From NCBI RefSeq assembly GCF_002356335.1, contig NZ_AP018165.1, positions 1 to 64,000 of the forward strand: DNA of 64,000 nt, in the 5' to 3' direction. Of this stretch, positions 38,882-47,960 are shown in pieces. This stretch comes from [Mycobacterium] stephanolepidis. Lineage in GTDB: Bacteria > Actinomycetota > Actinomycetes > Mycobacteriales > Mycobacteriaceae. Below the pieces are notes generated by a model, which made no database searches, was not told where the DNA came from, and saw only the letters and a program-made list of their open reading frames with translations. Made by a program: the position numbers and the translations under genes. The first letter of the stretch is position 1; every line of letters starts with the position of its first letter.

Positions 38882-40392
38882 GACACGGTCCGGCAGGTGA
38901 CGCCCGGCTCTTGTGGTGGCGCCGGCATTGGCGCCGGCGCGGTGGTGGATGTTGTGGTCTGCGTGGTGCTTGCGCCGGGTGTCGCCGGGGACGTGGGCGC
39001 GGAGGACGGCCGCGTGGTCGTGGTCGTCGTCGTGGGCGATCCGGATGTGGCGGAGGGGGAGCGTCCCGCGCTGGTCGGTGCGGGCGGCGCCGTCTTGGGT
39101 GCGGGCGGCGCGCAGGGCGGCAGCGCGTTCTTGGTGAGCTGACGTAGTTGCCCGATGGCCTGGTCGAGAGTGCCGCCGGGTAGGCCGGTTTCGACCTGCT
39201 GACGCTCGGACGGACGAAGATCGGACACCTTGAAGTACTTGCAGGACAGGTTGGATGCAGACTCGCCGTAGCTCACCAGCGACAGGTCCCCCCGGCTGTC
39301 GAGGCAACCCACGAGGTCTGGTCGCTGCAGCCGATAACCCAGGAGCGAGCCCTGAACGCCCTGCATGATGGAGACGTTGCCCTCGTAGGCGCTCACGTAA
39401 TAGTTGTTGAGCACCACGCGGCGGCCGATCGCCAACCCGGCCAACGCGATCAACACCACGAGCACCGCCGCGACCAGCCAGCGGAGCCGGCGTTTCTTGG
39501 GCCGAGCTGCATCGGAATCGGTTGTGTCGCTATCAGATTCGTCCGGGGCGGGCTCGGGCTCCTTGAGCGCGCGCTGGATAGCGGCGGCCCGCCCTGCGGC
39601 CGTGTTCGGCGGAGGGGTGTCGGTGTCGGCAGCGGCGGATATCGCCCCGGCCACGATCGGGCGGGTTTGGCCGTAGTCCAGCTCTACGACATCGGCGACG
39701 ACGACGGTGACGTTGTCGGGCCCGCCGCTGCGCAACGCCAGCTCGATGAGTCGGTCGGCCGCGGCGGAGACATCGGGTATCTCCAACGCTTCGGCGATGG
39801 TTTCGTGGCTCACCGGATCGGACAGCCCGTCCGAACAGAGCAGGTACCGGTCTCCGGCCTGCGCCTCACGGATGACGAGAGTGGGCTCGACCGGTGCGCC
39901 GGTGAGCGCGCGCATGATGAGCGAGCGCTGCGGATGGTTATGTGCCTGTTCCGGAGTGATGCGACCCTCGTCGACAAGGGTCTGGACGAATGTGTCGTCC
40001 TTGGAGATCTGCGCCAGCTCGCCATCGCGCATCAGGTACGCGCGTGAGTCGCCGATATGCACCATGCCCAGCCGCTTCCCGGTGAACAGGAATGCCGTCA
40101 GCGTGGTGCCCATTCCGTCGAGCTCGGGCTCTGCGCGCACGTGGTCGGCGATTGCCGCGTTACCGGAGTGCACCGCGTCGGCCAGCGTGTCCAGCAGATC
40201 GCCGCCGGGCTCGTCGTCGTCGAGTGGTGCCAACGCCGCGATGACCAGCTGTGAGGCGACTTCACCGGCGGCATGACCGCCCATGCCGTCGGCCAATGCC
40301 AAGAGGCGGGCACCGGCGTAGACGGAGTCTTCGTTGTTCGACCGCACAAGTCCGCGGTCGCTACGCGCTGTGTAGCGAAGCACCAGTGTCAC
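38878..40392 (-). CDS. pstP: PP2C-type serine/threonine phosphatase PstP
   Basis: 504-residue membrane phosphatase that reverses PknA/PknB phosphorylation. The PPM domain (1-240) has the metal-binding motifs RSNNEDSVYAG, LALADGMGGHAAG, GDSRAYLMRDGEL and SGGPDNVTVVVADV. A membrane helix lies near residues 303-322 (WLVAAVLVVLIALAGLAIGR), and the external part ends in a Pro/Thr-rich low-complexity tail. GTG at 40392 overlaps fhaB (GTGA). Confidence 0.96.
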   Translation of the reverse strand: MTLVLRYTARSDRGLVRSNNEDSVYAGARLLALADGMGGHAAGEVASQLVIAALAPLDDDEPGGDLLDTLADAVHSGNAAIADHVRAEPELDGMGTTLTAFLFTGKRLGMVHIGDSRAYLMRDGELAQISKDDTFVQTLVDEGRITPEQAHNHPQRSLIMRALTGAPVEPTLVIREAQAGDRYLLCSDGLSDPVSHETIAEALEIPDVSAAADRLIELALRSGGPDNVTVVVADVVELDYGQTRPIVAGAISAAADTDTPPPNTAAGRAAAIQRALKEPEPAPDESDSDTTDSDAARPKKRRLRWLVAAVLVVLIALAGLAIGRRVVLNNYYVSAYEGNVSIMQGVQGSLLGYRLQRPDLVGCLDSRGDLSLVSYGESASNLSCKYFKVSDLRPSERQQVETGLPGGTLDQAIGQLRQLTKNALPPCAPPAPKTAPPAPTSAGRSPSATSGSPTTTTTTTRPSSAPTSPATPGASTTQTTTSTTAPAPMPAPPQEPGVTCRTVS

Positions 40393-40853
40393 GAGCGCAG
40401 CTCGATCACTGTCTTACCGATCCGTACCGGCGTCCCCTGGGGAACCCGCAGCGCCGTCGTCACCTTCTCCCTATCCAGATATGTGCCGTTGGTCGATCCT
40501 AGATCCTCGACATACCAATCGGGCCCGCGTGGCGATAGCCGCGCGTGCCGCGTCGACGAGTAATCGTCGGTGAGCACCAGTGTTGAGTCGTCCGCACGAC
40601 CGATCAAAATGGGCTGGGTGCCGAGCGTGATCCGGGTACCGGCCAGGGCACCCTCGGTCACCAGCAGGTACTGCATCTGCCGCCGACCCGCCTTCGCGGG
40701 ACGAATCGCACGCAGGTTCAAACCGCGATTGGCCATCAGCTGACCGGTTGGCGCGTAGATATCGGTGCGCAATATGCGCAGCACCGACCAGATGAACACC
40801 CACAGCAGCAACAGGAACCCACCGCGGGTGAGCTGGAGCACCAGTCCCTGCAT
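40389..40853 (-). CDS. fhaB: FHA-domain protein FhaB (FipA)
   Basis: 154-residue protein. An N-terminal membrane helix (GGFLLLLWVFIWSVLRIL) is followed by an FHA domain that binds phosphothreonine: LIGRADDSTLVLTDDYSSTRHARL and VEDLGSTNGTYLD. The ATG at 40853 (MQGLVLQLTR) matches the mycobacterial family; an extension to 41081 is rejected. FipA links FtsZ and FtsQ during oxidative stress in M. tuberculosis. It lies 161 bases after fhaA. Confidence 0.94.
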   Translation of the reverse strand: MQGLVLQLTRGGFLLLLWVFIWSVLRILRTDIYAPTGQLMANRGLNLRAIRPAKAGRRQMQYLLVTEGALAGTRITLGTQPILIGRADDSTLVLTDDYSSTRHARLSPRGPDWYVEDLGSTNGTYLDREKVTTALRVPQGTPVRIGKTVIELRS

Positions 40854-41014
40854 CCGGTTGTCGTTCCTCTCGCTGGTCCATCGCGCCTCGGCGAGGGTGT
40901 CCGGAAGACCGGACATATTCGGCAGGGCAACGATACTTGGCCGGGTTACCCGCCGGGGCTCGATACGTGCAGCCTGTGTCGAACGCGGCGTTGCGGGCGC
41001 GGTTCTCCTGCTCC

Positions 41015-42370
41015 CTACTGGACCCGAACGATGATCTCGGAGTGGCCCAACCGGATGATGTCGCCGTCGGCCAACTGCCACTCGGTGACCGGCGCGTTGT
41101 TGACGGTCGTGCCGTTGGTCGAGTTGAGGTCAGACAGCAGCGCGGCATGCCCGTCGAAGCGCACCTCGAGGTGGCGGCGCGAGACGCCGGTATCGGGTAG
41201 ACGGAACTGCGCGTCCTGACCACGGCCGATCACATTGGTGCCCTCGCGCAACTGGTACGTGCGCCCGCTGCCGTCGTCCAGCTGCAAGGTGACGGTGGTA
41301 CGTCCACCGCCCGGGTTGCCTGCCGGGGCGCCGTAGTCGGGGCTGCTCTGGTAGCCGCCGTGCTCGTAGTCGCCGTACTCGGGCTCTCCGTAACCACCCT
41401 GAGGCGCGCCGTAGCCGCCGCCCTGCTGCGGTGCGGCGCCGTAGCCACCCTGCTGCGGGTAGGCGGGGGGACGACCGTAGTCCTGGCCCGGGGGCGGGCC
41501 CTGAGGTGCGCCGTAGCCGCCGCCCTGCTCGTACTCGCCGTAGTTGGGACGTGGAGGCTCGCCGTAACCGCCCTGCTGCGGAGGGGCGCCGTAGCCACCC
41601 TGCTGGGGAGGCGCCGGGGGGCGACCGTATTCCTGACCGCCGCCGTAGCCGCCCTGCTCATAGCCACCGCGGCCGCCTTGGTCGTATCCGCCCTGCTGTG
41701 GTGGGCGCTGCTGGTAGCCGCCCTGCTCGTAGCCGGCCGGCGGGCGGCCGTAATCCTGCCCGTACTGCTGGCCCTGTCCGTATCCGCCCTGGCGCGGGGG
41801 GTATCCCTGGTCGCCCTGCGGAGGCTGCTGACCACGTGGATCCTGTTCGGGACGCCCGTACCGGTCGTCCTCTCGGCCGTACTCTTCGCCGGGGCGTCCC
41901 TGCTGGGGACCTGGGTTGTCAGTCATGGATGCTCCTGGTTGTGGATCCGGGGTCGAAGGGGCAGTCGTCACGGCGCCGTGCGTACGGTCCCGCTTGGTGT
42001 CGGGATTGACCACACCGCGCGTGCGAAACTGGCCGGTGTGCAAGTTCGGTGATTGTTCGAATCGGACAACAACTTCACCATACGTTTGCCACCCCTGATC
42101 GCGAATATATTCGCGCAGGTGTTCGGCGAACGTGTCTGCGTTGAGATCGCGGTCGTCGGCCGCCTTCTCGTGATCTCCGGTGCTGAGGAGAACAAAGAAC
42201 TCGTTGGGAGCCAGCAGCCGCCCCTGGCCCGCTGAGCGGACGCCGTCGGCGGCCTCGCGACGCAGTGAGGCCTGCACTTCCTGAGGGACGATGCTGCCGC
42301 CGAATACGCGGGCGAAGGCATCGCCGACCACGTCTTCTAGCTTGCGCTCGAAGCGTTGGACAATTCCCAT
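41015..42370 (-). CDS. fhaA: FHA-domain protein FhaA with Gly/Tyr/Gln-rich linker
   Basis: 451-residue PknB-operon adaptor. The N-terminal DUF3662 domain (about 1-120) starts MGIVQRFERKLEDVVGD. A long low-complexity linker (about 145-355) repeats QQGGYG, PPQQGGY and YGRPP units. The C-terminal FHA domain (about 360-451) carries VIGRGQDAQFRLPDTGVSRR and LNSTNGTTVNN and binds phosphorylated MviN/MurJ in M. tuberculosis. AAGGAGG precedes the ATG at 42370, deciding the start. It heads the operon ending with pknB. Confidence 0.95.
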   Translation of the reverse strand: MGIVQRFERKLEDVVGDAFARVFGGSIVPQEVQASLRREAADGVRSAGQGRLLAPNEFFVLLSTGDHEKAADDRDLNADTFAEHLREYIRDQGWQTYGEVVVRFEQSPNLHTGQFRTRGVVNPDTKRDRTHGAVTTAPSTPDPQPGASMTDNPGPQQGRPGEEYGREDDRYGRPEQDPRGQQPPQGDQGYPPRQGGYGQGQQYGQDYGRPPAGYEQGGYQQRPPQQGGYDQGGRGGYEQGGYGGGQEYGRPPAPPQQGGYGAPPQQGGYGEPPRPNYGEYEQGGGYGAPQGPPPGQDYGRPPAYPQQGGYGAAPQQGGGYGAPQGGYGEPEYGDYEHGGYQSSPDYGAPAGNPGGGRTTVTLQLDDGSGRTYQLREGTNVIGRGQDAQFRLPDTGVSRRHLEVRFDGHAALLSDLNSTNGTTVNNAPVTEWQLADGDIIRLGHSEIIVRVQ

Positions 42371-42625
42371 GCCTCCTCCTTTCGGCGATCGCGTGGCAGT
42401 TCTGAGCGCATGACACAGCGCTCCGCCACGAGCGGATCTCGAGTAGATCGTATCGGTTTGATGATCGTCGGCACCCACTCCTCTATTACGAGACGACATC
42501 GTCTTGGCACCAAGAGGCCTTCTATGCTCGCCGTTTGAGAGGATTGGCGTGCGTGCGCGGGCTCCGGCGGCCCGTTCGCGGTTCAAAGATGAGGCCTGGA
42601 GCGTGATAGGCTCTCGCGGTCGTTG
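42371..42625. promoter_or_regulatory. fhaA upstream region
   Basis: 255 bases between fhaA and tRNA-Leu hold no convincing gene. The promoter of the whole seven-gene kinase/cell-shape operon should lie here on the minus strand, and the tRNA-Leu promoter on the plus strand. I could not identify specific -10 or -35 boxes with confidence. Confidence 0.35.
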
Positions 42626-42708
42626 GGGCGAGTGGCGGAATGGCAGACGCGCTGGCTTCAGGTGCCAGTGTCCTTCGGGACGTGGGGGTTCAAGTCCCCC
42701 TTCGCCCA
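42626..42708 (+). tRNA. tRNA-Leu (anticodon CAG)
   Basis: Class II tRNA with long variable arm: acceptor GGGCGAG / TTCGCCC (one G-T pair), anticodon stem CTGGC / GCCAG with loop TTCAGGT (anticodon CAG), variable arm TGTCCTTCGGGACG, T-arm GGGGG-TTCAAGT-CCCCC, discriminator A. It is in the same place as leuT beside fhaA in M. tuberculosis. CCA is not encoded. Confidence 0.95.
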
Positions 42709-42738
42709 CAAATGAGTGGGCTGAGAAGCCCAACGACA

Positions 42739-42770
42739 GAAGGCCGGAGACCCGAGGGTTTCCGGCCTTC
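42739..42770 (+). terminator. Strong hairpin after tRNA-Leu
   Basis: GAAGGCCGGA pairs perfectly with TCCGGCCTTC, and the interior (GACCC / GGGTT) can extend the stem further. It is followed by TTGCTTGTTG. It lies 31 bases after the tRNA and is a likely terminator. Confidence 0.7.
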
Positions 42771-42959
42771 TTGCTTGTTGGTCGAGACGTCGGGCTGGGC
42801 TGACAGTCGCATGGGCGGTTGGCGTGTGTGCCCCACCATGACGTCGAGGTATTTGCTGCGGCGTTTCCCACGCCATGCGGTTTGTGCCGTCATTCGAGGC
42901 TGCTGCTGTAAGTTCGTTTGGAGTGTGTTTCCTATGATTCGGGCCGTTAGGGGGAGAAG

Positions 42960-43577
42960 ATGCCCGATTCGTCCGTAGGCGACGAAGAATCTGAACAGCG
43001 CGAGCCGCCGCCGGTTCGCGGCGCCGTTCGCTGGCAGGAACCGGGCATCACCCTGCCGCGGCCGCCTACCGTCGCTGAGTCGCGGGCTCGCGATAAGGCA
43101 CGCCGGACCCGTGAGGCCGAGCGCAGGCTCGCCGAGGTTCAGGCTCAGAAGGCAGAGGAACGGCGCCGGACTCGCAATCACGTTCTGATGGGTTCGATGG
43201 TGGTCGCCGGTATCGCGGCGGTGGTGGCCGTGGGTTACGCGGTGATCGATCGTGATGACGATATCGAGGCGACGTGCGTGCAGGACGGTTCGAATGTCGT
43301 GGCCCCCGAGGAGTACTGCGAGCGGGGCACCGCCTCGTCCTCGGGCGGCGTGTTCATCTACGCCGGCTCGCCCTATCGCTACTACTACGGCGGACACAAC
43401 CGAGGTATCGGCACCATCGCAACCGGCGGCAGTGTGGAGCTGCCCAGGGGAACGAGGGCCAAGACCAGTTCGGGCACCACCCTCACCAAATCGGATAACT
43501 CGGGCGGTGTTTCTCGCTCGCCGTCGGTCTCGCGGGGTGGCTTCGGGTCCAGCAGCTCGGGAGGTTCGGGGAGCTGA
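42960..43577 (+). CDS. YgiB/DUF1190-like membrane protein
   Basis: 205-residue protein with a basic coiled coil (about 45-78, RAREKARRT-type charge pattern), one membrane helix (VLMGSMVVAGIAAVVAVGYAV) and an external part with two cysteines (ATCVQDGS, EEYCERG), YYYGGHNRG and a C-terminal SRGGFGSSSSGG. The SRGGFG ending and the downstream YgiC-type gene suggest DUF1190 (YgiB/YjfM). Its stop overlaps the next ATG by one base, so the genes are coupled. Confidence 0.68.
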   Translation: MPDSSVGDEESEQREPPPVRGAVRWQEPGITLPRPPTVAESRARDKARRTREAERRLAEVQAQKAEERRRTRNHVLMGSMVVAGIAAVVAVGYAVIDRDDDIEATCVQDGSNVVAPEEYCERGTASSSGGVFIYAGSPYRYYYGGHNRGIGTIATGGSVELPRGTRAKTSSGTTLTKSDNSGGVSRSPSVSRGGFGSSSSGGSGS

Positions 43578-44744
43578 TGCGCCGTGAGCATGCGCGGCCC
43601 CGCGTGGGCTGGGAAGAAATCGTGGCCTCCCAAGGAATGTGTTACGGCACACCGGCGCGGATGGCAGATGGCAGTGACCGCCCGTATTGGGATGAGTCGG
43701 TGCACTACGTCTTCGAGATGGATGAGGTGCTCTCCCTCGAGGCGACCGTGGAAGTACTGCATTCCATGTGCCTGGATGCCGTTGAGCACGTTGTCCTCAC
43801 CGGGCGCTACCAAGACTTCGGGCTGCCGGAATGGACATGGGAGCACATCGAAAAGTCTTGGCGCAGAAGAGACCCACATCTGTATGGGCGTTTTGATCTT
43901 CGCTATGACGGTCGCCGGCCGCCGGTTCTCCTGGAATACAACGCCGATACCCCCACCTCACTGCTGGAGGCTTCGATCCTGCAGTGGCACTGGAAGACAG
44001 ATGTCTTCCCCGAGGATGACCAATGGAACTCTCTTCATGAACAGCTAGTGGCGCGCTGGAAGCAGATCGGCAAGCAACTAGCCGGTGCAGAAACACATTT
44101 CACGTGGTCATCGGCGGACCAGAGCGGTGAAGACAACGTCACCCTGGCCTATCTCCAGGAATGCGCGGCCGAGGCCGGGATCAACACGGTGGGCCTGCCG
44201 ATCGAGGACATCGGGTTGGGATCATGATCTCAACCGTCTCGTCGATCTGGAAGAGGCGCCGATCGAATCGATTTTCAAGCTGTATCCGTGGGAATGGATC
44301 GTCGACGACGACTTCGGCCGCCACGCTCTAGACCTGCTGCCCGAGACCCTATGGATCGAGCCGCTGTGGAAAACGCTGTTGAGCAACAAGGCGATCCTGG
44401 CGGTGCTGTGGGAGATGTACCCGGGCCACCCCAATCTGCTTCCTGCCTACGTCGACAGCCCACACGAACTGACCGAGTATGTGCGCAAGCCCAAATTGGG
44501 CCGGGAAGGCGCCAACATCACCGTGGTGGGAGCGGGCTATGAGACGGCCACCGGAGGTGTCTACGGTGAGGAAGGCTACGTCTACCAGCTGCTGGACCCA
44601 TTACCGGAGTTCGGCGGCATGAGGCCGGCACTGGGTGCCTGGATTGTCGGCGACGAATCGGCGGGGCTGGGGATACGGGAGACGGCCGGCCTGATCACGG
44701 ACGATGGCGCCGCGTTCATTCCACACCGGATATCACCTCAGTAG
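43577..44744 (+). pseudogene. Glutathionylspermidine synthase-like ATP-grasp gene (YgiC/YjfC type), frameshifted
   Basis: The first 216 codons (43577-44227) encode the N-terminal half (PVLLEYNADTPTSLLEASIL, HFTWSS). The C-terminal half continues in another frame to 44744 (FKLYPWEWIVDDDFG, EMYPGHPNLLPAYVD, YGEEGYVYQLLDP). Removing one G from GGG at 44213-44215 restores one frame, reading EDIGWDHDLNRLVDLEE across the join. The repaired protein would be about 388 residues, the family length. ATP-grasp members ligate amines to peptides; mycobacteria lack glutathionylspermidine, so the substrate is unknown. Either a real lesion or a homopolymer sequence error. Confidence 0.82.
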
Positions 44745-44778
44745 CGACACCCGAACACGACAGATGGGGATGGCAACC

Positions 44779-45216
44779 ATGAACGCAGCAGGGTACTGGT
44801 CGATAGTCGCTCACGGAGCGGCGGCGATCTGGCTTTACGCGGCTGTCGGTTTCGTGCTGATGGTCATCGGATTCTTTGTGCTTGACTGGACAACTCCGGG
44901 CCCGCTGCGTCAGATGGTCCGCGCGGGATTGCCCAACGCTGCCGTGATTACCGCGGCGGGACTTCTCTCGCAGGCATTCGTGATCGTGCTGGCCATCTAC
45001 ACCGCGTCGGGAAACATCACCGAAGGCCTGGTGCGCACGTTGGTCTTCGGGCTTATCGGTATCGCGGCGCAGACGATCTGCATCAGGTTGATCGAGTGGG
45101 TGGTTGGTCTTGACGTGGGAGACCTGCTGGCTCACAGGAGGTTTGCGCCCGCAACCCTCGTCGTCGCCGCGGCCTATGTGGCCGTGGGCCTGATCATCGC
45201 CGCCGCGATTCTGTAG
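44779..45216 (+). CDS. DUF350 membrane protein
   Basis: 145-residue polytopic protein with about four membrane helices (YAAVGFVLMVIGFFVLDW, AAVITAAGLLSQAFVIVLAI, TLVFGLIGIAAQTICIRLIE, LVVAAAYVAVGLIIAAAIL). It matches the DUF350 family (YjfL). The ATG at 44779 follows GGGGATGG; ATGs at 44764 and 44770 are alternatives. DUF350 genes commonly neighbour YgiB/YgiC-type genes in bacteria, which fits this cluster. Confidence 0.8.
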   Translation: MNAAGYWSIVAHGAAAIWLYAAVGFVLMVIGFFVLDWTTPGPLRQMVRAGLPNAAVITAAGLLSQAFVIVLAIYTASGNITEGLVRTLVFGLIGIAAQTICIRLIEWVVGLDVGDLLAHRRFAPATLVVAAAYVAVGLIIAAAIL

Positions 45217-45236
45217 TCCATATCTATGTGGGCTAC

Positions 45237-46307
45237 CTATTGTGCGGTGTCCACCCACTCCATGTAGGCCGAACCGCCTACCGGATTGCCTTGGTATTCA
45301 CCGGTATAACTGTAGGCACTGACGTACCCGCGGCCATGGCCGTAGCGCAGGGGTGAGTCGACGACCCCGTCGACGGCGAGCACGATGTGTCCGTGGTCAT
45401 CGCGGACGGTCCAATTCAGGCGACGAGGCAGTCGCATGGAGCGCCCCTGCTCGTCGATCGTTGGATTCTCTCGGTATTCGGTGACGTCCATCCGGACATC
45501 GGTGTACACCTCGGTGGACTTACCGAGGACGCGCACATGCGCCAGTCGGCAGGCGATGGCACCCCGGGCGCGGACATCGGTGAGCAGCACCTGGGTCCGA
45601 TTCCCCAGATCGATGATCTGATAGGTGAAGAAGTCGATGGGAAGTTTAAGTTGGTTCGGTAGCGCTCGCCGCGTGAGCGACTGGTGGCTGAGGAACCGCG
45701 CGTACTCGAAGGTGCCGAGTCCGTTGATCGCCGTAGCTCCCGCCGCGTCGGCGATCACACCGGTGTATTTGGCGAGCAGGCTCAGGTGGTCATAGATCGG
45801 AGTCTTGACGAAGTAGGAGACCTGATCGGTGACGGTCAGCTCTATGTCAGCCGAAAAGTGTTGGTAGCGGCCACGAACGGTCACATGTGGAAAATCGACC
45901 TCGATCTGCAAATCCTCTCCCCACCGCAAGATGCTGCCGTCCGTAGCGAAGTGGCAGTCGCTCTGGGAGTCGTAGGCACGGTAATGATGGTGGTCGCCGG
46001 CCGCGGTCGAGGACAGGACGGTGGCGGTGTGCCGCGCATCGGGGACGGTCAGGTAGTCGTTGTCGAACAGCTCCGCGCCGATCGCACCGATCAGGGTCAT
46101 GGTGTTCAGGTACCGATACGGCGAGTCCAGGTCCGGGATGAAGACGCCGTAGTGCGTCGCCGTCCAGGGGCCGCTACTGGCGTGCGGCCGCAGGATGGAC
46201 TGGTCGGTGAAGGGTTTTCGTGACGCCTCGAGGCGGCGATCTATACGGGGCAGGAGCCCATCCACGATGAGGCGGGACAGTGCACGGGAGATGGGTTGGC
46301 CGTTCAT
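45237..46307 (-). CDS. Hypothetical protein, possible lipocalin-like fold
   Basis: 356-residue soluble protein with no recognised motif. The beta-rich pattern of paired short strands (GRYQHFSADIELTVTDQ, GRGYVSAYSYTGEYQG) resembles AttH/CrtC-like carotenoid 1,2-hydratase or lipocalin proteins, but I am unsure. GGAGGG precedes the ATG, which overlaps the monooxygenase stop by 4 bases. It is co-transcribed with the monooxygenase, so it may act on the same substrate. Confidence 0.7.
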   Translation of the reverse strand: MNGQPISRALSRLIVDGLLPRIDRRLEASRKPFTDQSILRPHASSGPWTATHYGVFIPDLDSPYRYLNTMTLIGAIGAELFDNDYLTVPDARHTATVLSSTAAGDHHHYRAYDSQSDCHFATDGSILRWGEDLQIEVDFPHVTVRGRYQHFSADIELTVTDQVSYFVKTPIYDHLSLLAKYTGVIADAAGATAINGLGTFEYARFLSHQSLTRRALPNQLKLPIDFFTYQIIDLGNRTQVLLTDVRARGAIACRLAHVRVLGKSTEVYTDVRMDVTEYRENPTIDEQGRSMRLPRRLNWTVRDDHGHIVLAVDGVVDSPLRYGHGRGYVSAYSYTGEYQGNPVGGSAYMEWVDTAQ

Positions 46308-47797
46308 CGATTCCCTCCGTCGGTCATTGCGGCGCGTCGATTCGGTCTTTCAGATTCGGGCAGTAGGACACGGTAATCGGATATCGCGAATTCCTTGGTG
46401 CGGCACCGGTATTCGCTGACCAGACCCGGCCAGTTCGTGGTAACCCGGCCGTTGGGGCCCACATACCAACTCTCGCAGCGCGACCACACACCGCTGCCGA
46501 GCCGCGCCTGCAGGGCGGCGTCGTGCACGTCTTCGGTACCAGGGTCGACGTCAAGGGCGAGACCAGGGCCGACGGCATCGACGGCCTGGCGGATGTATGC
46601 CGCCTGGCATTCGAGCATCGCCACGATGGAGCCTGATCCGAGGTTTGTGTTCGGTCCGTGCATGAGGAACATGTTGGGAAAGCCCGGGACCGCCATGCCC
46701 AGGTAGGCACGTGCGCCCTGGCGCCATTGCGTGCGTAGCTCGGTGCCGGTGAGTCCGGTGATGGTCACATGATCGAGGAAACCGCCTGCCGCGAAACCTG
46801 TTCCATAGATGATGATGTCGGCGGCGTGGTGCTCGCCGGTGGCCGATAAGACTCCGTCGGGAGTGATCTCGGCGATCGCATCCGTGATGAGCGTGGCATT
46901 GTCGCGCCGCAGGGCGGGCAGGTAGGTGTTGGAGAACAGCACCCGCTTGCATCCCAACGGGTAGTTCGGCCAGACCTTGGCGAAGAGCTCCGCGTCACCC
47001 CGGGTCTGATATCGCATAAAGGCGCGGGACATGCTGGTCATGGCGCGGGACAACAGCGGCGAGTAGTGCAGCACGCCCGTGAAGCCCTCGGTGAGTGCCT
47101 GCCAGCTCAGGCGTTGTGCGCGCAGGGTGGCGGGAATCCGAGACGCCAGGACATGGTGCAGGCGAGTGAGCGGCGAATCGGGGCGCGGCACGATGTACGG
47201 CGCGGAGCGCTGAAAGACCTTGAGAGAATTCACGATCGGAGCGATCTCCGGAACCAGTTGTATGGAGCTCGCGCCGGTGCCGATGACGGCGACGCGTTTT
47301 CCGGCCAGGGACACGGTGCCGTCCCACTGGGCGGAGTGAAACGACGGGCCGGTGAAGGATTCACGCCCCGGGATTTCCGGGAGTGCGGGCCGTGACAGCT
47401 GCCCGACGGCGGGTACGAGGACGTCGGCCCAGAACCGGTCACCGTGGGAGGACTCGAGACACCATCGGCCGGTGGCGGCGCCAAAGGACGCGGACACGAT
47501 CGCGGTGCCAAAGCGAATCCGTTCGCGCGCCCCGTACTTGTCCGCCGCCGCGCGCAGATATTGCAGAATCTCGGGCTGCGGGGCGTACCGCCGCGACCAG
47601 CGGGGGTTCGGGTCGAAGGAAAAGCAGTAATAGGCGGACGGTACGTCGCACGCCGCGCCCGGATAGGTGTTCTCGCGCCAGACACCGCCGACATCGTCGG
47701 CACGCTCATAGAGCGTGACGTCGTGGCCGGCGGCGAGGAGCTCGATGGCTGCCGCCAGGCCCGAGAAACCCGCTCCGATGATCGCTACCGACGTCAT
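46304..47797 (-). CDS. Flavin-containing (Baeyer-Villiger-type) monooxygenase
   Basis: 497-residue FAD/NADPH enzyme. The N-terminal FAD motif GAGFSGLAAAIELL (8-21), the BVMO-type signature FTGPSFHSAQWDG and the NADPH motif GTGASSIQ are present in the right order. Members insert oxygen into ketones or oxidise heteroatoms; the substrate is unknown. GAGGCGG precedes the ATG. It is divergent from a TetR regulator with two operator-like palindromes between them, so it is probably inducible. Confidence 0.88.
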   Translation of the reverse strand: MTSVAIIGAGFSGLAAAIELLAAGHDVTLYERADDVGGVWRENTYPGAACDVPSAYYCFSFDPNPRWSRRYAPQPEILQYLRAAADKYGARERIRFGTAIVSASFGAATGRWCLESSHGDRFWADVLVPAVGQLSRPALPEIPGRESFTGPSFHSAQWDGTVSLAGKRVAVIGTGASSIQLVPEIAPIVNSLKVFQRSAPYIVPRPDSPLTRLHHVLASRIPATLRAQRLSWQALTEGFTGVLHYSPLLSRAMTSMSRAFMRYQTRGDAELFAKVWPNYPLGCKRVLFSNTYLPALRRDNATLITDAIAEITPDGVLSATGEHHAADIIIYGTGFAAGGFLDHVTITGLTGTELRTQWRQGARAYLGMAVPGFPNMFLMHGPNTNLGSGSIVAMLECQAAYIRQAVDAVGPGLALDVDPGTEDVHDAALQARLGSGVWSRCESWYVGPNGRVTTNWPGLVSEYRCRTKEFAISDYRVLLPESERPNRRAAMTDGGNR

Positions 47798-47841
47798 TTC
47801 AACCGCCTCTCTGCGTTGCGACGGCTTTCGCCGCCGCGAAT

Positions 47842-47881
47842 TGACCGTTCGGTAATATATGACTAAGTGACCGTACGGTCA
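47842..47881. promoter_or_regulatory. Tandem TetR-operator-like palindromes
   Basis: A perfect 14-bp palindrome TGACCGTACGGTCA lies at 47868-47881. A similar imperfect copy, TGACCGTTCGGTAA, lies at 47842-47855; the two are 26 bases apart. They sit between the monooxygenase and tetR starts, where TetR proteins usually bind to control themselves and the divergent operon. Confidence 0.65.
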
Positions 47882-47960
47882 ATCCCTTGGCTGGTGCGGA
47901 TTGCGAGCGCGGGTGGTACGTGTCACGGACTTGCGCGAGCACTCCGCTACCGTCATACGC

